A stretch of DNA of 64,000 nucleotides from CALIZF01 sp046292445 (GCA_046292445.1 JBKBQT010000019.1:1-64000); one strand, 5' to 3'. Shown: positions 41,943 to 51,764, numbered from the stretch's first letter. Notes: a model not told the origin generated them from the letters alone. Numbers and translations: made by a program.

Positions 41943-44582
41943 TCAGAACGCCGGTTGCGTCTGGCGGCGGCGCTGGAACAGGATCACCAGCCCCAGCAGC
42001 AGCAGCGCCGGGATATAGAACAGTTCCATCGGCAGCCGGTCGTTCGGCCGTTCGACCTGCACGATCACCACCGGATCGTCGCCATAGAAATCAAAGGCTT
42101 GCAGCGCGGTCGCGAACGGGGTCGCGGGCAGCGGCTCGTCCATCGCCATCCGGTCGGGCCCGGGGAGCAGGAGCAGGCCGGTCGCCGCCAGCCGCCGCTC
42201 GGGCGGGGTGTCGTCGATGGGCAGCACCAGCGTGGTGCGGCGCGGGTTGCCGGAGGTGAAATCGGGGCCGGCGACGACGAAGCGCAGGTAGTCGCCCGGA
42301 TCGGCCCCGGTCAGCGCAACCTCGAACTCGGTCCCCGGAACGGTGCCATAGGCCGGATGCACCCGGTCCAGCCAGAAGTTCGGCACGAACAGGGTGAACG
42401 CCACCAGCAGCAGCGCCGCCGATTCCCACAGCCGCGACCGGGCCAGGAAATAGCCCTGCGTCGCGGCCGCAAAGAGCAGCATCGCGATGGTCGCCACGAC
42501 AAAGACCTTGAACGCCAGCAGCAGACCGACCGTCGTGCCCAGGTCGATCCCGTAGAGGATCAGCGCCGGGTTGTAGATGAACAGGAACGGCAGCGCCGCC
42601 GTCCGCAGGCTGTAGAAGAAGGCGGTGAAGCCGGTCTTGATCGGATCCCCGCCCGAGACGGCGGCGGCGGCAAAGCTGGCCAGCCCCACGGGCGGGGTCA
42701 CGTCGGCCATGATCCCGAAGTAGAACACGAACAGGTGCGCCGCGATCAGGGGCACGATCAGCCCCTCCTGCGCCCCGACCGACACGACGACCCCCGCCAT
42801 CAGCGACGAGACGACGATGTAGTTCGCCGTCGTCGGCAGGCCAAGGCCCAGGATCAGCGAGAAGAGGCCGACCAGCAGCAGCATCAGGAACAGGTTGCCC
42901 CCCGACAGCAGTTCCACGAGGCCCGCAAGCTCGGTCCCGATGGGCGTGCGGGTGACGGTGGCGACGATGATCCCGGCGGCACCCGTGGCGACCGCGATCC
43001 CGATCATGTTGCGCGCCCCCGCGATCAGCCCCTCGATCAGGTCGTCCCAGCCCTGCCGGAACGCCGCGCCAACACCGCCCTGTCCGCGCAGAAGCGCCTT
43101 GATCGGCTTTTGCGTCAGCAGGATCACGATCATCACCAGCACGGCATAGAAGGCCGACTTGGCGGGCGACTGGCGTTCGACCATCAGATACCAGACCAGC
43201 ACCAGGATCGGCAGCAGGAAGTGCAGCCCGCGCGGCACCACCTCGCCCATCACCGGCAGGACGATCCGCTGGGCATGGGGATCGTCGACCTCGATCTCGG
43301 GCCGGGCCGCGGCAATCGCCAGCGCGCCGAGGTAGAGGGCCAGCACCACCCCGACCATCACCCGGGGCGCCACCTCGGGAGCGGCAGCGCGCAGGGCCCC
43401 CGCGGCCCAGACGACCCCGTAGAAGACCGCCCCGGCGACGGCGAAGCCCGCAAAGACCTTCAGCAGCATCGCCAGCAGGCTTTTCGATTCGCCGAGCGCC
43501 GGCATGTCGGCCTTCAGCGCCTCGAGATGGACGATGTAGATCAGCGCGATGTAGCTGATCACCGCCGGGATGAAGGCGTGGGTGATCACCTCGACATAGC
43601 TGATGCCGATGAACTCGACCATCAGGAAGGCCGCAGCCCCCATCACCGGGGGCATGATCTGGCCGTTGACCGAACTCGCCACCTCGACCGCACCGGCCTT
43701 CTCGCTGGAGAAACCCACGCGCTTCATCAGCGGGATGGTGAAGGTGCCGGTGGTCACCACGTTGGCGATCGACGACCCCGATATGAGCCCGGTCGCCGCC
43801 GAGCCCACCACCGCCGCCTTGGCCGGCCCGCCGCGCAGGTGACCGAGGCCCGCAAAGGCCATCTTGATGAAATAGTTGCCGGCCCCGGCCTTGTCGAGCA
43901 GCGAGCCGAACAGCACGAACAGGAACACGAAGGCCGTGGACACGCCCAACGGGATGCCGAACACCCCCTCGGTGCTGAGCCACTGGGTGTTGATGATCGA
44001 CGTCAGCGTGCGGCCCTGATGGGCGATCAGGTCGGGGATCAGCCAGCCCTGCCCGAAATAGCTGTAGGCGAGGAAAATTGCCGCCACGATGGTCAGCGCC
44101 GGGCCGAGCGAGCGGCGGGATGCCTCGAGCAGCACCAGCAGACCGACGACACCGACCCAGATCTGCGGCTGGGTCGGCAGGCCCGACCGGGCGGTCGTGG
44201 ACAATTCGCGCGAGAACCAGAAGATATAGAGTGCGGCCCCGGCCCCCAAGGCCGCCAACACCCAATCGTAGACCGGGATGCGGTCGCGCGGGCTGGTCTT
44301 GGCGGCCGGATAGGCCAGGAACGCCAGCGCCAGTGCCAGCGCCAGGTGCATGGGTCGGGTCTGCTCAGACCCCAGGATGCCGACGAAGGGCAGTTGCCCG
44401 AACCAGAACTGGGGCTCGGCGATCCAGACCTGGAACAACGACCAGAACAGCGCCAGCCCGGCGATTAGCAGCGCGACGGCGCGGTTGCGGGGGGCGCGGG
44501 CGCCGCTGTCGGTCGAGGCGACGAGATCCTGCAACTCGTCATCGGTCATCGCGCGCTGCGCGCCCTTGGCTTGGTCGGCCAT
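41943..44582 (-). CDS. TRAP transporter fused permease (4TM-12TM), TAXI type
   Basis: This 879-residue inner-membrane protein fuses the small and large TRAP subunits. After a short cytoplasmic start, about 16-20 hydrophobic segments follow with the large-subunit motifs LGVSTAFVFLFVLFGSLLDK, GSAATGLISGSSIANVVTTG and LGLPTTANYIVVSSLMAG. The last about 190 residues form an extra domain between two membrane segments, as in DUF3394-bearing TRAP permeases. It imports a ligand with a sodium or proton gradient, using the binding protein at 44671. The ATG at 44582 with GAGGGGGGGGCG upstream is chosen. Confidence 0.92.
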   Translation of the reverse strand: MADQAKGAQRAMTDDELQDLVASTDSGARAPRNRAVALLIAGLALFWSLFQVWIAEPQFWFGQLPFVGILGSEQTRPMHLALALALAFLAYPAAKTSPRDRIPVYDWVLAALGAGAALYIFWFSRELSTTARSGLPTQPQIWVGVVGLLVLLEASRRSLGPALTIVAAIFLAYSYFGQGWLIPDLIAHQGRTLTSIINTQWLSTEGVFGIPLGVSTAFVFLFVLFGSLLDKAGAGNYFIKMAFAGLGHLRGGPAKAAVVGSAATGLISGSSIANVVTTGTFTIPLMKRVGFSSEKAGAVEVASSVNGQIMPPVMGAAAFLMVEFIGISYVEVITHAFIPAVISYIALIYIVHLEALKADMPALGESKSLLAMLLKVFAGFAVAGAVFYGVVWAAGALRAAAPEVAPRVMVGVVLALYLGALAIAAARPEIEVDDPHAQRIVLPVMGEVVPRGLHFLLPILVLVWYLMVERQSPAKSAFYAVLVMIVILLTQKPIKALLRGQGGVGAAFRQGWDDLIEGLIAGARNMIGIAVATGAAGIIVATVTRTPIGTELAGLVELLSGGNLFLMLLLVGLFSLILGLGLPTTANYIVVSSLMAGVVVSVGAQEGLIVPLIAAHLFVFYFGIMADVTPPVGLASFAAAAVSGGDPIKTGFTAFFYSLRTAALPFLFIYNPALILYGIDLGTTVGLLLAFKVFVVATIAMLLFAAATQGYFLARSRLWESAALLLVAFTLFVPNFWLDRVHPAYGTVPGTEFEVALTGADPGDYLRFVVAGPDFTSGNPRRTTLVLPIDDTPPERRLAATGLLLLPGPDRMAMDEPLPATPFATALQAFDFYGDDPVVIVQVERPNDRLPMELFYIPALLLLGLVILFQRRRQTQPAF

Positions 44583-44670
44583 CGCCCCCCCCTCGTCGCA
44601 GGTCGTTCCGGTCGTCGCGGCCACGGGGCCGCAGGGGCCTGCCGGGCAAGGCCGGCAGGCCCAGACAGGC

Positions 44671-45636
44671 TCAGGGCATCAGGCCGGCTTCGCGGAAGTA
44701 GCGCGCGGCACCGTCGTGCAGGGGGGCCGAATTGCCATCCGCCACCATCTGCGCCGGAACGAGGTTGGCCAGCGCCGGGTGCAGCGCCTTGAACTGGTCC
44801 AGGTTTTCGAAGACCGCGCGGGTCACCTGGTAGACGATCTCTTCGGACACGTCGGTCGAGGTGACAAAGGTCGCGCCGACGCCGAAGGTGGTCACGTCGT
44901 CCGGGCTGCCGCGATACATGCCGCCCGGGATGGTGGCGACGCGGTAGTAGGGGTTCGCGGCGATCAGCGCCTCGATCTCGGGGCCGGTCACGTCGACCAG
45001 AACCGTGTCGCAGGCCGTCGTCGCCTCCTGGATCGCGCCCGAGGGGTGGCCAACGGTATAGACCATCGCATCGACGTTGTTGTCGCAGAGGGCGGCGGCC
45101 TGTTCGGCCGGCGGCAACTCGCTGGCGACGGCGAAATCGGCGGTCGTCCAGCCCATCGCCGCCAGCACCACATCCATCGTGGCGCGCTGGCCCGAGCCCG
45201 GGTTGCCGATGTTCACCCGCTTGCCGCGCAGGTCGGCAAAGCTCGTGATCCCGGCATCGGCGCGGGCGACGACCGTGAACGGCTCGGGATGCAGCGAGAA
45301 CACCGCCCGCAGCCCTTCGAAGGCCCCGCCCTCCTGGAACTGGCCGGTGCCGTTGACGGCGTTGAACTGGATGTCGGACTGCGCCACCCCGAACTCCAGC
45401 TCGCCCGAGCGGATGGCGTTGACATTGAACACCGAACCCCCGGTCGATTCCACGCCGCAGCGGATGCCATGGGTGGCGCGGTCGCGGTTGACCAGACGGC
45501 AGATCGCGCCGCCGGCGGGGTAATACACGCCCGTCACGCCGCCGGTGCCGATGGAAATGAAGGTCTGCTGCGCCTGCGCGGCGCCCCCCACGGTCAGGGC
45601 CGCGGCGGTCGCGGTGGCCATCCAGAATTTGGTCAT
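44671..45636 (-). CDS. TRAP transporter TAXI-family solute-binding protein
   Basis: This 321-residue periplasmic protein has a signal peptide (MATATAAALTVGGAAQAQ) and the TAXI hallmarks SIGTGGVTGVYYPAGGAICR, GIRCGVESTGGSVFN and LRGKRVNIGNPGSGQRATMD. TAXI proteins bind small acids or amino acids such as glutamate. The ATG at 45636 has AGGGAGACAG upstream. It is the first gene of the minus-strand operon with the permease, UspA and aminotransferase. Its upstream regulator gene survives only as a fragment. Confidence 0.93.
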   Translation of the reverse strand: MTKFWMATATAAALTVGGAAQAQQTFISIGTGGVTGVYYPAGGAICRLVNRDRATHGIRCGVESTGGSVFNVNAIRSGELEFGVAQSDIQFNAVNGTGQFQEGGAFEGLRAVFSLHPEPFTVVARADAGITSFADLRGKRVNIGNPGSGQRATMDVVLAAMGWTTADFAVASELPPAEQAAALCDNNVDAMVYTVGHPSGAIQEATTACDTVLVDVTGPEIEALIAANPYYRVATIPGGMYRGSPDDVTTFGVGATFVTSTDVSEEIVYQVTRAVFENLDQFKALHPALANLVPAQMVADGNSAPLHDGAARYFREAGLMP

Positions 45637-45702
45637 CGCTGTCTCCCTTTTGTTCGTTTCTCGTTGTCGGACCGGGTTGGCCCGGCACTCGTCCAGCACG
45701 GC

Positions 45703-45714
45703 AATCCTAGGATT
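45703..45714. promoter_or_regulatory. Perfect 12-bp palindrome upstream of the TRAP operon
   Basis: AATCCTAGGATT lies 67 bases before the binding-protein start and between it and the LysR remnant. A perfect palindrome in the only gap before the operon is a good operator candidate. A second stem (CCGGG-TTGG-CCCGG, 45672-45685) lies nearer the gene, in the likely leader. Confidence 0.45.
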
Positions 45715-45735
45715 CGAGCGGCGCGTGTGTTGGCC

Positions 45736-45848
45736 TCAGCCGCAGCGAATCCAAGTGTCGCAGCGGGCCAGCGCGACGATCAGCGCCTGCACCACCGGAT
45801 GCGGACGCTCGCAGAATTCGACCACGGTTTCAACTGTCCGTCGTCGAA
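45736..45848 (-). pseudogene. C-terminal tail of a truncated LysR-type regulator
   Basis: The minus-strand frame reads RRTVETVVEFCERPHPVVQA, LIVALARCDTWIRCG and a stop at 45736. This resembles the last residues of LysR-type regulators. The frame is cut at about 45848 where the IS3 sequence begins. It is co-oriented with the TRAP operon and directly upstream of it, so it may have been its regulator; the insertion removed nearly all of it. The short length keeps confidence moderate. Confidence 0.5.
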
Positions 45849-45906
45849 TGTTTTGGAACAGGCGAGCTGATTTTGGTCTGGAGGGCTCCGGCTCTGCTTG
45901 TTGAGG

Positions 45907-46680
45907 TTATGCTGCCTGGCGCTGATGGATCAAGCGCCGGCTCTGGATGGTTTGTGTTTTGATCTTCTCCCTTCCTGCGAGGATCGCCGGACCGCGTCCG
46001 AAGTGGACGTCTGCGGGCGTCAGGTTGCCCAGGCTCTCGTGATACCTGTGGTTGTTGTAGTAATCGACGAAGGCGGCGATGGCGGCCTCAAGTTCGCCGT
46101 CCAGGGAGTAGTTTTCCAAGAGGATGCAGTTCTTGAGGGTCTGGTGCCAGCGCTCGATCTTGCCCTGCGTCTGGGGGTGATTGGGCGCGCCGCGGACGTG
46201 ACCCATGCGGTTTTTTTCGAGGTATCCGGCGAGATCGCCCGCGATGTAGCAGGGTCCGTTGTCACTCAGCAGTCGTGGCTTGTGCAGCACTGTGACGGTG
46301 TCGCATCCCGACGCTGCCAGCGCGATGTCGAGGGTGGCGCTGACATCTTCGGCCCCAAGTTGGTGCACAGCCTCCAGCCCACGATGTAACGTGAGAAGTC
46401 GTCCAGCACGGTGGACAGCCAGAACCAGCCCCAGCCAATCACCGTGAGATAGGTGAAGTCGGTCTGCCACATCTGGTTCGGCGCCGTGGTCTTGTCCTTG
46501 AACTCCTCGACCGCTTTGATCACCACGAAGGCAGGGCTGGTGATCAGGTCATAGGATTTGAGTAGCCGATACACGGAAGCTTCTGATACAAAATACCTTC
46601 TCGTGTCTGTGAAGCGAACGGCCAGCTCGCGGGGCGACAGCTCTGACCCTTCCAGCGCCCGTTTGAGCTGCTGCCGGTTC
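45907..46680 (-). pseudogene. IS3-type transposase OrfB with one frameshift
   Basis: Two minus-strand frames give one integrase-type protein. The upstream frame has SEASVYRLLKSYDLITSPAF, NQMWQTDFTYLTVIGWGWFW and LDDFSRYIVGWRLCTN. The downstream frame has AEDVSATLDIALAASGCDTV, RLLSDNGPCYIAGDLAGYLE, HPQTQGKIERWHQTLKN and ends QSRRLIHQRQAA at 45907. All three catalytic acids are readable (TDF, SDNG, KIERWH), but one base is missing near 46380. It may have been active recently. Confidence 0.82.
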
Positions 46681-46693
46681 CGTGGACACGGGG

Positions 46694-47115
46694 TTAGGTT
46701 TGCATGGCGCGGTCCTCGAACGCCATGGGGCTGAGATAGCCCAGCTTCGAGTGGCGTCGCCGCGGATTGTAGATGCGCTTGATGTAGTCGAACACGTCGG
46801 CACGGGCTGCATCGCGGGTGCGGTAGACCTTGCGGGCCGTTCGTTCGGTCTTCAGCGATGACAAGAAGCTCTCCATCGCCGAGTTGTCCCAGACGTTGCC
46901 GGCCCGGCTCATGGAGCAGGTGATGCCGTTGTCGAGGAGCAAGCGCTGGAACTGCTCGCTGGTGTATTGCGAGCCCTGGTCCGAATGGTGGAGCAGCGCA
47001 TCCGCTTTTCCGCGCCGCCAGACGGCCATCATCAGGGCATCCATGACCAGCGTGGCATCCCGGTCCGCCTTCATCGACCAGCCGACGACGCGCCTGGAGA
47101 ACAGGTCCAGCACAT
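46694..47115 (-). pseudogene. IS3-family transposase OrfB, 5'-truncated
   Basis: The minus strand gives LDLFSRRVVGWSMKADRDAT, HHSDQGSQYTSEQFQRLLLD, MSRAGNVWDNSAMESFLSSL and IYNPRRRHSKLGYLSPMAFE, the C-terminal integrase core of a standard IS3-group transposase. The first catalytic aspartate region is missing because the homology stops near 47115. The other IS3-type copy starts only about 14 bases beyond its 3' end, so one probably inserted next to or into the other. Confidence 0.8.
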
Positions 47116-47197
47116 CGCTGGTATGGACGGAATGGATCGGATTATCGACATCCGGCAGGGCCGCCCGAGATGGCGCGCGAGGAGTCCATGTCGTCAA

Positions 47198-47815
47198 GCT
47201 GGTCGAACCTTGCGATCAGCACATCCGTCCGGGCCCGTCTCGATTCATCCCCCCCTTGGCAGCGCTGGCAGATGAGCTGGCGGTCCGAGGCAGGGGCGAT
47301 CCGTCCGTCTTCGCGCCGGATCGTGACCTCGCGGATGCGCTCGGCGCTCTCCGCCCGGGACGGCAGTTCGTCGAGGCGGGGCCGGCTTTCGGCCGAATGC
47401 CGGTCGCGCTGATGCAGGTCCTGCGACAGGGGCGATGAAGCCTTCCCTGTCGATGGCTACGGAGATCGCCGGATTGCGCAGCCCCGCACTGTCGGTCCGG
47501 TCCGACACGAAAGCTCCGCCGACACCCATGCCGACGATGCTGACGAGGCCGCCGACCAACGCGAGGCGGCAGTCCGGGGACAGGGACAGGATCGAGGCCA
47601 GAATGGCGCCGGCCCCGCGCGTCCGGTCGCCCGGCAGAGCTTGTCGTGCGGCATCGCACCCCGCTCGCAGGCCGATCGCACAGATCGGATCACGGCCGGG
47701 CCTCCGCGGGCGGGCCTTGCTGCCCGGGACGGGCACCCGCCAGGGCTGCGCCCCCACAGGGTCAAGGTGCACCACCCGATCGGATCCCCTCTCCCTTCGC
47801 CTCGGGGAGGGTCGG
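47198..47815. other. About 600 bp without an identified gene
   Basis: On the minus strand a frame at 47245-47640 includes ILSLSPDCRLALVGGLVSIV, which looks like a membrane segment, and SDRTDSAGLRNPAISVAIDR, but nothing matches a family I know; it could be a decayed gene. Between 47780 and 47815 a bulged stem (CCCTCTCCC / GGGGAGGG) lies just downstream of the minus-strand ABC operon and might end its transcript. Confidence 0.35.
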
Positions 47816-48625
47816 TCAGGCCGAAGCCGGGCGTGGGCGCCGCCCCTGCGCCCAGGCCCCGACCAGAAACAGGCCCAGGCCGAGCACGGCGATCACCGTC
47901 GAGGCGGCCATCACCGAGGGGTCGCTGCTGAGGGCGAGCGCGTCCAGCATCATCTTGGGCAGCGTGCCGGCGGCGGTGCCCGACAGGAAGATCGGGGCGG
48001 TCACGTCGTCGAACGAGATCATGAACGACAGCGCCGCGCCCACCGCGATCCCGGGCGCCATGATCGGCAGCATGACCAGCCGGAAGCTGGCCCAGGGCCC
48101 CGCCCCCAGCGTGCGGGCAGCACGCTCGAGTTGCAGGTCGCGGCGACGGATAACGGGCAGCACCGCCAGCACCACCAGCGGCAGGGCAAAGAGCGCCTGT
48201 GCCAGTGCCACCCCCAGATGCGTGCCCACAAGCCCGAGACGCGCGAAAACCGGGTAGAGCGCCATCGCGAGCGTCATGTGCGGCACGGCCAGCGGCAGGA
48301 TGAACAGCACGATCAGCCCCCGCCGCATGGCGGCCGACTGCATCATCGCGACCCCATAGGCCGTCAGGGTTCCGATCGTGGTGGCGATCGCGGTCGCCAT
48401 CGCCCCGATGACCATGCTGTTGACGAAGGCCGCGCGCCACAGCCGGTCGGTTGCGATGTTGAGATACCACCGCCCCGAAAATCCCCGCGGCGGAAACGCC
48501 AGGAACTCGCCGCGGGTGACCGAGACGCTGGCGCCCACCAGGATCGGCGCGACCATGTAGAGGACGACGAGCCCGAGGAACATCGCGGCGATGGTGCCGA
48601 AGGCGAGGCGGCCAAGGGGGCTCAT
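47816..48625 (-). CDS. ABC transporter permease (PotC-type)
   Basis: This 269-residue inner-membrane protein has about six spans (first: LAFGTIAAMFLGLVVLYMVA) and the docking loop ERAARTLGAGPWASFRLVML. It also shows FISFDDVTAPIFLSGT-like sequence (ISFDDVTAPIFLSG), the SFDE/D segment typical of polyamine-class second permeases. It starts in a 4-base overlap with the upstream permease. Last gene of the four-gene minus-strand operon starting at 51706. Confidence 0.9.
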   Translation of the reverse strand: MSPLGRLAFGTIAAMFLGLVVLYMVAPILVGASVSVTRGEFLAFPPRGFSGRWYLNIATDRLWRAAFVNSMVIGAMATAIATTIGTLTAYGVAMMQSAAMRRGLIVLFILPLAVPHMTLAMALYPVFARLGLVGTHLGVALAQALFALPLVVLAVLPVIRRRDLQLERAARTLGAGPWASFRLVMLPIMAPGIAVGAALSFMISFDDVTAPIFLSGTAAGTLPKMMLDALALSSDPSVMAASTVIAVLGLGLFLVGAWAQGRRPRPASA

Positions 48626-49449
48626 CGATCGTCCACCTCGCCGATCCGGGCCAGCGGCACATAGATTGCGGCCCCGACGATGCACAGCACGATCACCGCG
48701 ATCGAGAGCGCCGAGCCGATCCCCCAGCGCCCCAGCCCGAGTGTCAGGTCGCGCAGGATCATCACCACCGTCGTCTGCTGCGCCCCGCCGAGGATCGCCG
48801 GGACGACGAAGAAGCCCAGCGAGAAGATGAAGGTCATCATCACCCCCGCCAGCACACCCGGGATCGTGAGCGGGAGAAACACATTGACGAACGCGCGCCA
48901 GCGGCTGGCCCCGAGGGTCCGCGCGGCGGGCACGAGCTGCGGCGGCACCCGCGCCATCGAGGCCAGCAGCGTCAGCACCATGTAGGGCAGCATCACATGG
49001 GTCATACCGATCAGCACGCCGCTCTGGTTGTAGAGCATCTGCAGCGGCGCCTTCCAGTCGAAGATCTGCATGAGCGTGCGGTTGACGATGCCGCGGTCGC
49101 CGAGCAGGACGATCCAGGAAAAGGCCCGCGGCATCGTGCCGACGGCATAGGAGAACAAGACCGCCCCCAGCACGATCGAACGCCATGGCGGGCGGATGCT
49201 GTGGATCGCATAGGCGACCGGGTAACCGAGCGCGAGGCAGATGGCGGTCGTGCCGAGCGACGAGATCGCCGTGTTGGCCATCACGCGCCGGTAGATGGGC
49301 TCGTTCAGGATTGCGGCATAGGGGCTGGTGCCACCCGGGGGCACGTCGAGGCTGAGCATCAGCAGGCCGACGATGGGCCACAGGAACAGCAGCGCCATCG
49401 CCGCCACGCCCGGCAGCAACCAGACCAGGGCGCGGCGCGAACCGCTCAT
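48622..49449 (-). CDS. ABC transporter permease (PotB-type)
   Basis: This 275-residue permease has six hydrophobic segments (first: LVWLLPGVAAMALLFLWPIV) and the docking loop VPAARTLGASRWRAFVNVFL. It overlaps the ATPase gene upstream and the second permease downstream by 4 bases each, so subunits are produced together. The ligand is unknown; regulation ties it to the flavin-dependent catabolic operon at 52677-57045. Confidence 0.9.
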   Translation of the reverse strand: MSGSRRALVWLLPGVAAMALLFLWPIVGLLMLSLDVPPGGTSPYAAILNEPIYRRVMANTAISSLGTTAICLALGYPVAYAIHSIRPPWRSIVLGAVLFSYAVGTMPRAFSWIVLLGDRGIVNRTLMQIFDWKAPLQMLYNQSGVLIGMTHVMLPYMVLTLLASMARVPPQLVPAARTLGASRWRAFVNVFLPLTIPGVLAGVMMTFIFSLGFFVVPAILGGAQQTTVVMILRDLTLGLGRWGIGSALSIAVIVLCIVGAAIYVPLARIGEVDDR

Positions 49450-50579
49450 GCCCGCTGCTCCGCGTCCGGCACGAGGAACCCATGGCCGAGATCGACCCGG
49501 AGCGGCATGGAGGCGCCGACGGCAAAGACCGACCGGCCCGGCCGGTTGTCGCGCAGCGTCAGCGCCAGTCCGCTGGCGGGACAGGACGCCGAATAGATCG
49601 TCTCGGCGCCGTTGTAGAGCGCCTGTGTGACGGTAACCGAGACGTGGGCTTCGCGTTCGGAACGTCCGGCATCGGCGACCGCAAGATGTTCGGGGCGCAC
49701 GACGACCAGCGCCGTCCGTCCGGTCGCGGGGCGCAGGTCGGGCGAGAGCCGCCCGGCCGGCAGGGTCGCGCGGCCCCAGGGCGTGGCGACGGTGCATCCG
49801 TCTTCCCCGACGGTCTCGATTGTCGCCGGCAGCAGGTTCGCCTGCCCGAGGAAGCTGGCAAGGAACGCCGAACGCGGCCCGGAATAGAGCCCCTCGGGCG
49901 TTCCGACATCGACGATATCGCCGTGGTCGAGCACCGCGATCCGGTCCGACATCGCCAGCGCCTCGGACTGGTCGTGGGTGACATAAAGGATGGTGACGCC
50001 CAGGCGTTCGTGCAGCGCCTTGAGTTCGCCCTTGGTCTGTTCGCGCAGGTTCTTGTCCAGCGCCGAAAGCGGCTCGTCCAGAAGCAGGACCTTGGGATCG
50101 AACACGATCGCCCGCGCGATCGCCACGCGCTGCTGCTGACCGCCCGACAGTTGCGACGGGCGGCGGTCGAGGAAGGGCGCGATCCCCACCATCGCCGCCA
50201 CCTGGTCGATCCGGCGCCGTTGCTCGGCCGCCGGCACCCGGCGCATCCTGAGCGGAAAGGCGATGTTCTGCGCCACCGTCATCGACGGAAACAGCGCGTA
50301 GTCCTGAAACACCATCCCGATGTCGCGCTTCTCCGACGGCAGGCGCGTCGCGTCCGTACCGCCCAGCAGAATCCGGCCCGAGGTGGCGGTCTCGAGCCCC
50401 GCGATGAGCTTGAGCAGGGTCGACTTGCCGCTGCCCGACGCCCCGAGCAGCGAGACGAACTCGCCTGCCTTCACCGAAAGGCTGACACCGTTCAGCGCGC
50501 CGACCGCGCCGTAACTCTTGCACAGGTCCGCGACGACAACGGTGGCCCCGCGCGCGCTACCGGCTGATTGACGCGTCAT
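49446..50579 (-). CDS. ABC transporter ATP-binding protein
   Basis: This 377-residue ATPase has Walker A GASGSGKST, signature LSGGQQQRVAIARAI, Walker B VLLLDEPLSALDKN and switch VTHDQSEALA, followed by a C-terminal TOBE domain (VVVRPEHLAVAD). The ATG at 50579 is 47 bases after the binding-protein stop. It overlaps the permease gene by 4 bases. Confidence 0.93.
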   Translation of the reverse strand: MTRQSAGSARGATVVVADLCKSYGAVGALNGVSLSVKAGEFVSLLGASGSGKSTLLKLIAGLETATSGRILLGGTDATRLPSEKRDIGMVFQDYALFPSMTVAQNIAFPLRMRRVPAAEQRRRIDQVAAMVGIAPFLDRRPSQLSGGQQQRVAIARAIVFDPKVLLLDEPLSALDKNLREQTKGELKALHERLGVTILYVTHDQSEALAMSDRIAVLDHGDIVDVGTPEGLYSGPRSAFLASFLGQANLLPATIETVGEDGCTVATPWGRATLPAGRLSPDLRPATGRTALVVVRPEHLAVADAGRSEREAHVSVTVTQALYNGAETIYSASCPASGLALTLRDNRPGRSVFAVGASMPLRVDLGHGFLVPDAEQRA

Positions 50580-50626
50580 TCAGACGCCCCGGCCCGCGGC
50601 AGCGCGCATTCCGGCGAAGGGCCGGC

Positions 50627-51706
50627 TCAGAGCACGCGCCATGCGTCGTAGCGTTCCTGCAGGCGCTCCTGATGCGCAAGGTAATGGGCGCGGTCGAGGT
50701 TGACCATCCTGTCGAGGTTTCCGGCCGCCGTGCGGGCGCGTTCTTCTTCGGTCATGGCGGCGGCCACCGACGCGAGGACCGGCGTGGTCGGCCAGGCGCG
50801 CACGAAGTCCATCAGCCGGGCATGCTGGAAGAACTGGTCGATATAGGCATGCGCCTGCTCGCGATAGGGCGAGCCCTTGGCGATGCCGACCGAGGGGCTG
50901 AAGTAGAATCCGCCGTCCCAGATCACGTCGATCGGCTCGCCCGCGACCTTCTGGGCGATGAAGTCCGAGCTCCACGACAGGATCATCGCGATCTCGCCCT
51001 GATAGAGCTGCTGGCGCGCCGGCTGGGCTGCCGATGTGTTGTGGAACACCCGCACATGGCGTTTGATCGCGTCGAGCTTGGCGAAGGCGCGCTCTTCGTC
51101 GAGCGGATAGAGGTCGGCCGGTGCCACCCCGTCGGCCATCAGCGCGGCCTCGAGCACGCCCATCACGCCAGTGCCGAGCGAGCGCGGACCCGGGAAGGTG
51201 TCAACGTCCCAGAAGTCGGCCCAGGACTGCGGCGTCGTGCTCCACAGGTCGGTGCGGAAGCCGACCTGATAGGTCGTCACATAGGGGCTGGCGCCGAATT
51301 CCTGCCGGGCGCTGGCCAGCGCGTCGGCGGCATGCGGGATCAGGCTGTAATCCAGCGGCTCGAGCAGGCCCAGGGCGCCGGCACGGGCCGGCTCGACCTC
51401 ATCCGAGAACCAGGCCATGTCGAAGTTCTCGGGATTGTTGTTCTGCATGGCGGTGATGAACCGGCCGTAGTTGTAAGGGGTGATATCCTCGATCACCACA
51501 CCGGTGGCGGCGGTGAACGGGTCCGAGAAGGCCGCGCGCACGCCGCCGCCGAAGCGCCCGCCCCAGGTCAGGAAATTCAGCGGTCGGCCCTGGGCCAGCG
51601 CGGGGCGCGACAGGATGGCGGGCGTGGCCAAGAGCGCGGCAGCGGCGCCCATGATCTGCCGGCGCGACAGCGCGGAAACCTTGGCGGTGGCATGAGTCTC
51701 GGACAC
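50627..51706 (-). CDS. ABC transporter substrate-binding protein with Tat-type signal
   Basis: This about 359-residue protein starts with a twin-arginine-like signal (SALSRRQIMGAAAALLATPA), so it is probably exported folded by the Tat system. The mature part has the PotD-type pattern LNFLTWGGRFGGGVRAAFSD and AMILSWSSDFIAQKV. The GTG at 51706 is preferred: AGGGAG lies six bases before it, whereas for the ATG at 51712 the same site touches the start codon. It heads the importer operon; the two-block LysR operator lies 58 bases upstream. Confidence 0.86.
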   Translation of the reverse strand: MSETHATAKVSALSRRQIMGAAAALLATPAILSRPALAQGRPLNFLTWGGRFGGGVRAAFSDPFTAATGVVIEDITPYNYGRFITAMQNNNPENFDMAWFSDEVEPARAGALGLLEPLDYSLIPHAADALASARQEFGASPYVTTYQVGFRTDLWSTTPQSWADFWDVDTFPGPRSLGTGVMGVLEAALMADGVAPADLYPLDEERAFAKLDAIKRHVRVFHNTSAAQPARQQLYQGEIAMILSWSSDFIAQKVAGEPIDVIWDGGFYFSPSVGIAKGSPYREQAHAYIDQFFQHARLMDFVRAWPTTPVLASVAAAMTEEERARTAAGNLDRMVNLDRAHYLAHQERLQERYDAWRVL

Positions 51707-51764
51707 GGGCATCTCCCTGAGCCTGTTGTGTATGCACGCGCCACGATGCCAAAACCTGTTACAA

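Noticed and set aside
46370..46400. Programmed ribosomal frameshifting in the first IS3-type transposase
   Set aside because: The shift lies in the middle of the integrase domain, not at the OrfA/OrfB border, and no slippery run precedes it; simple mutation is more likely.
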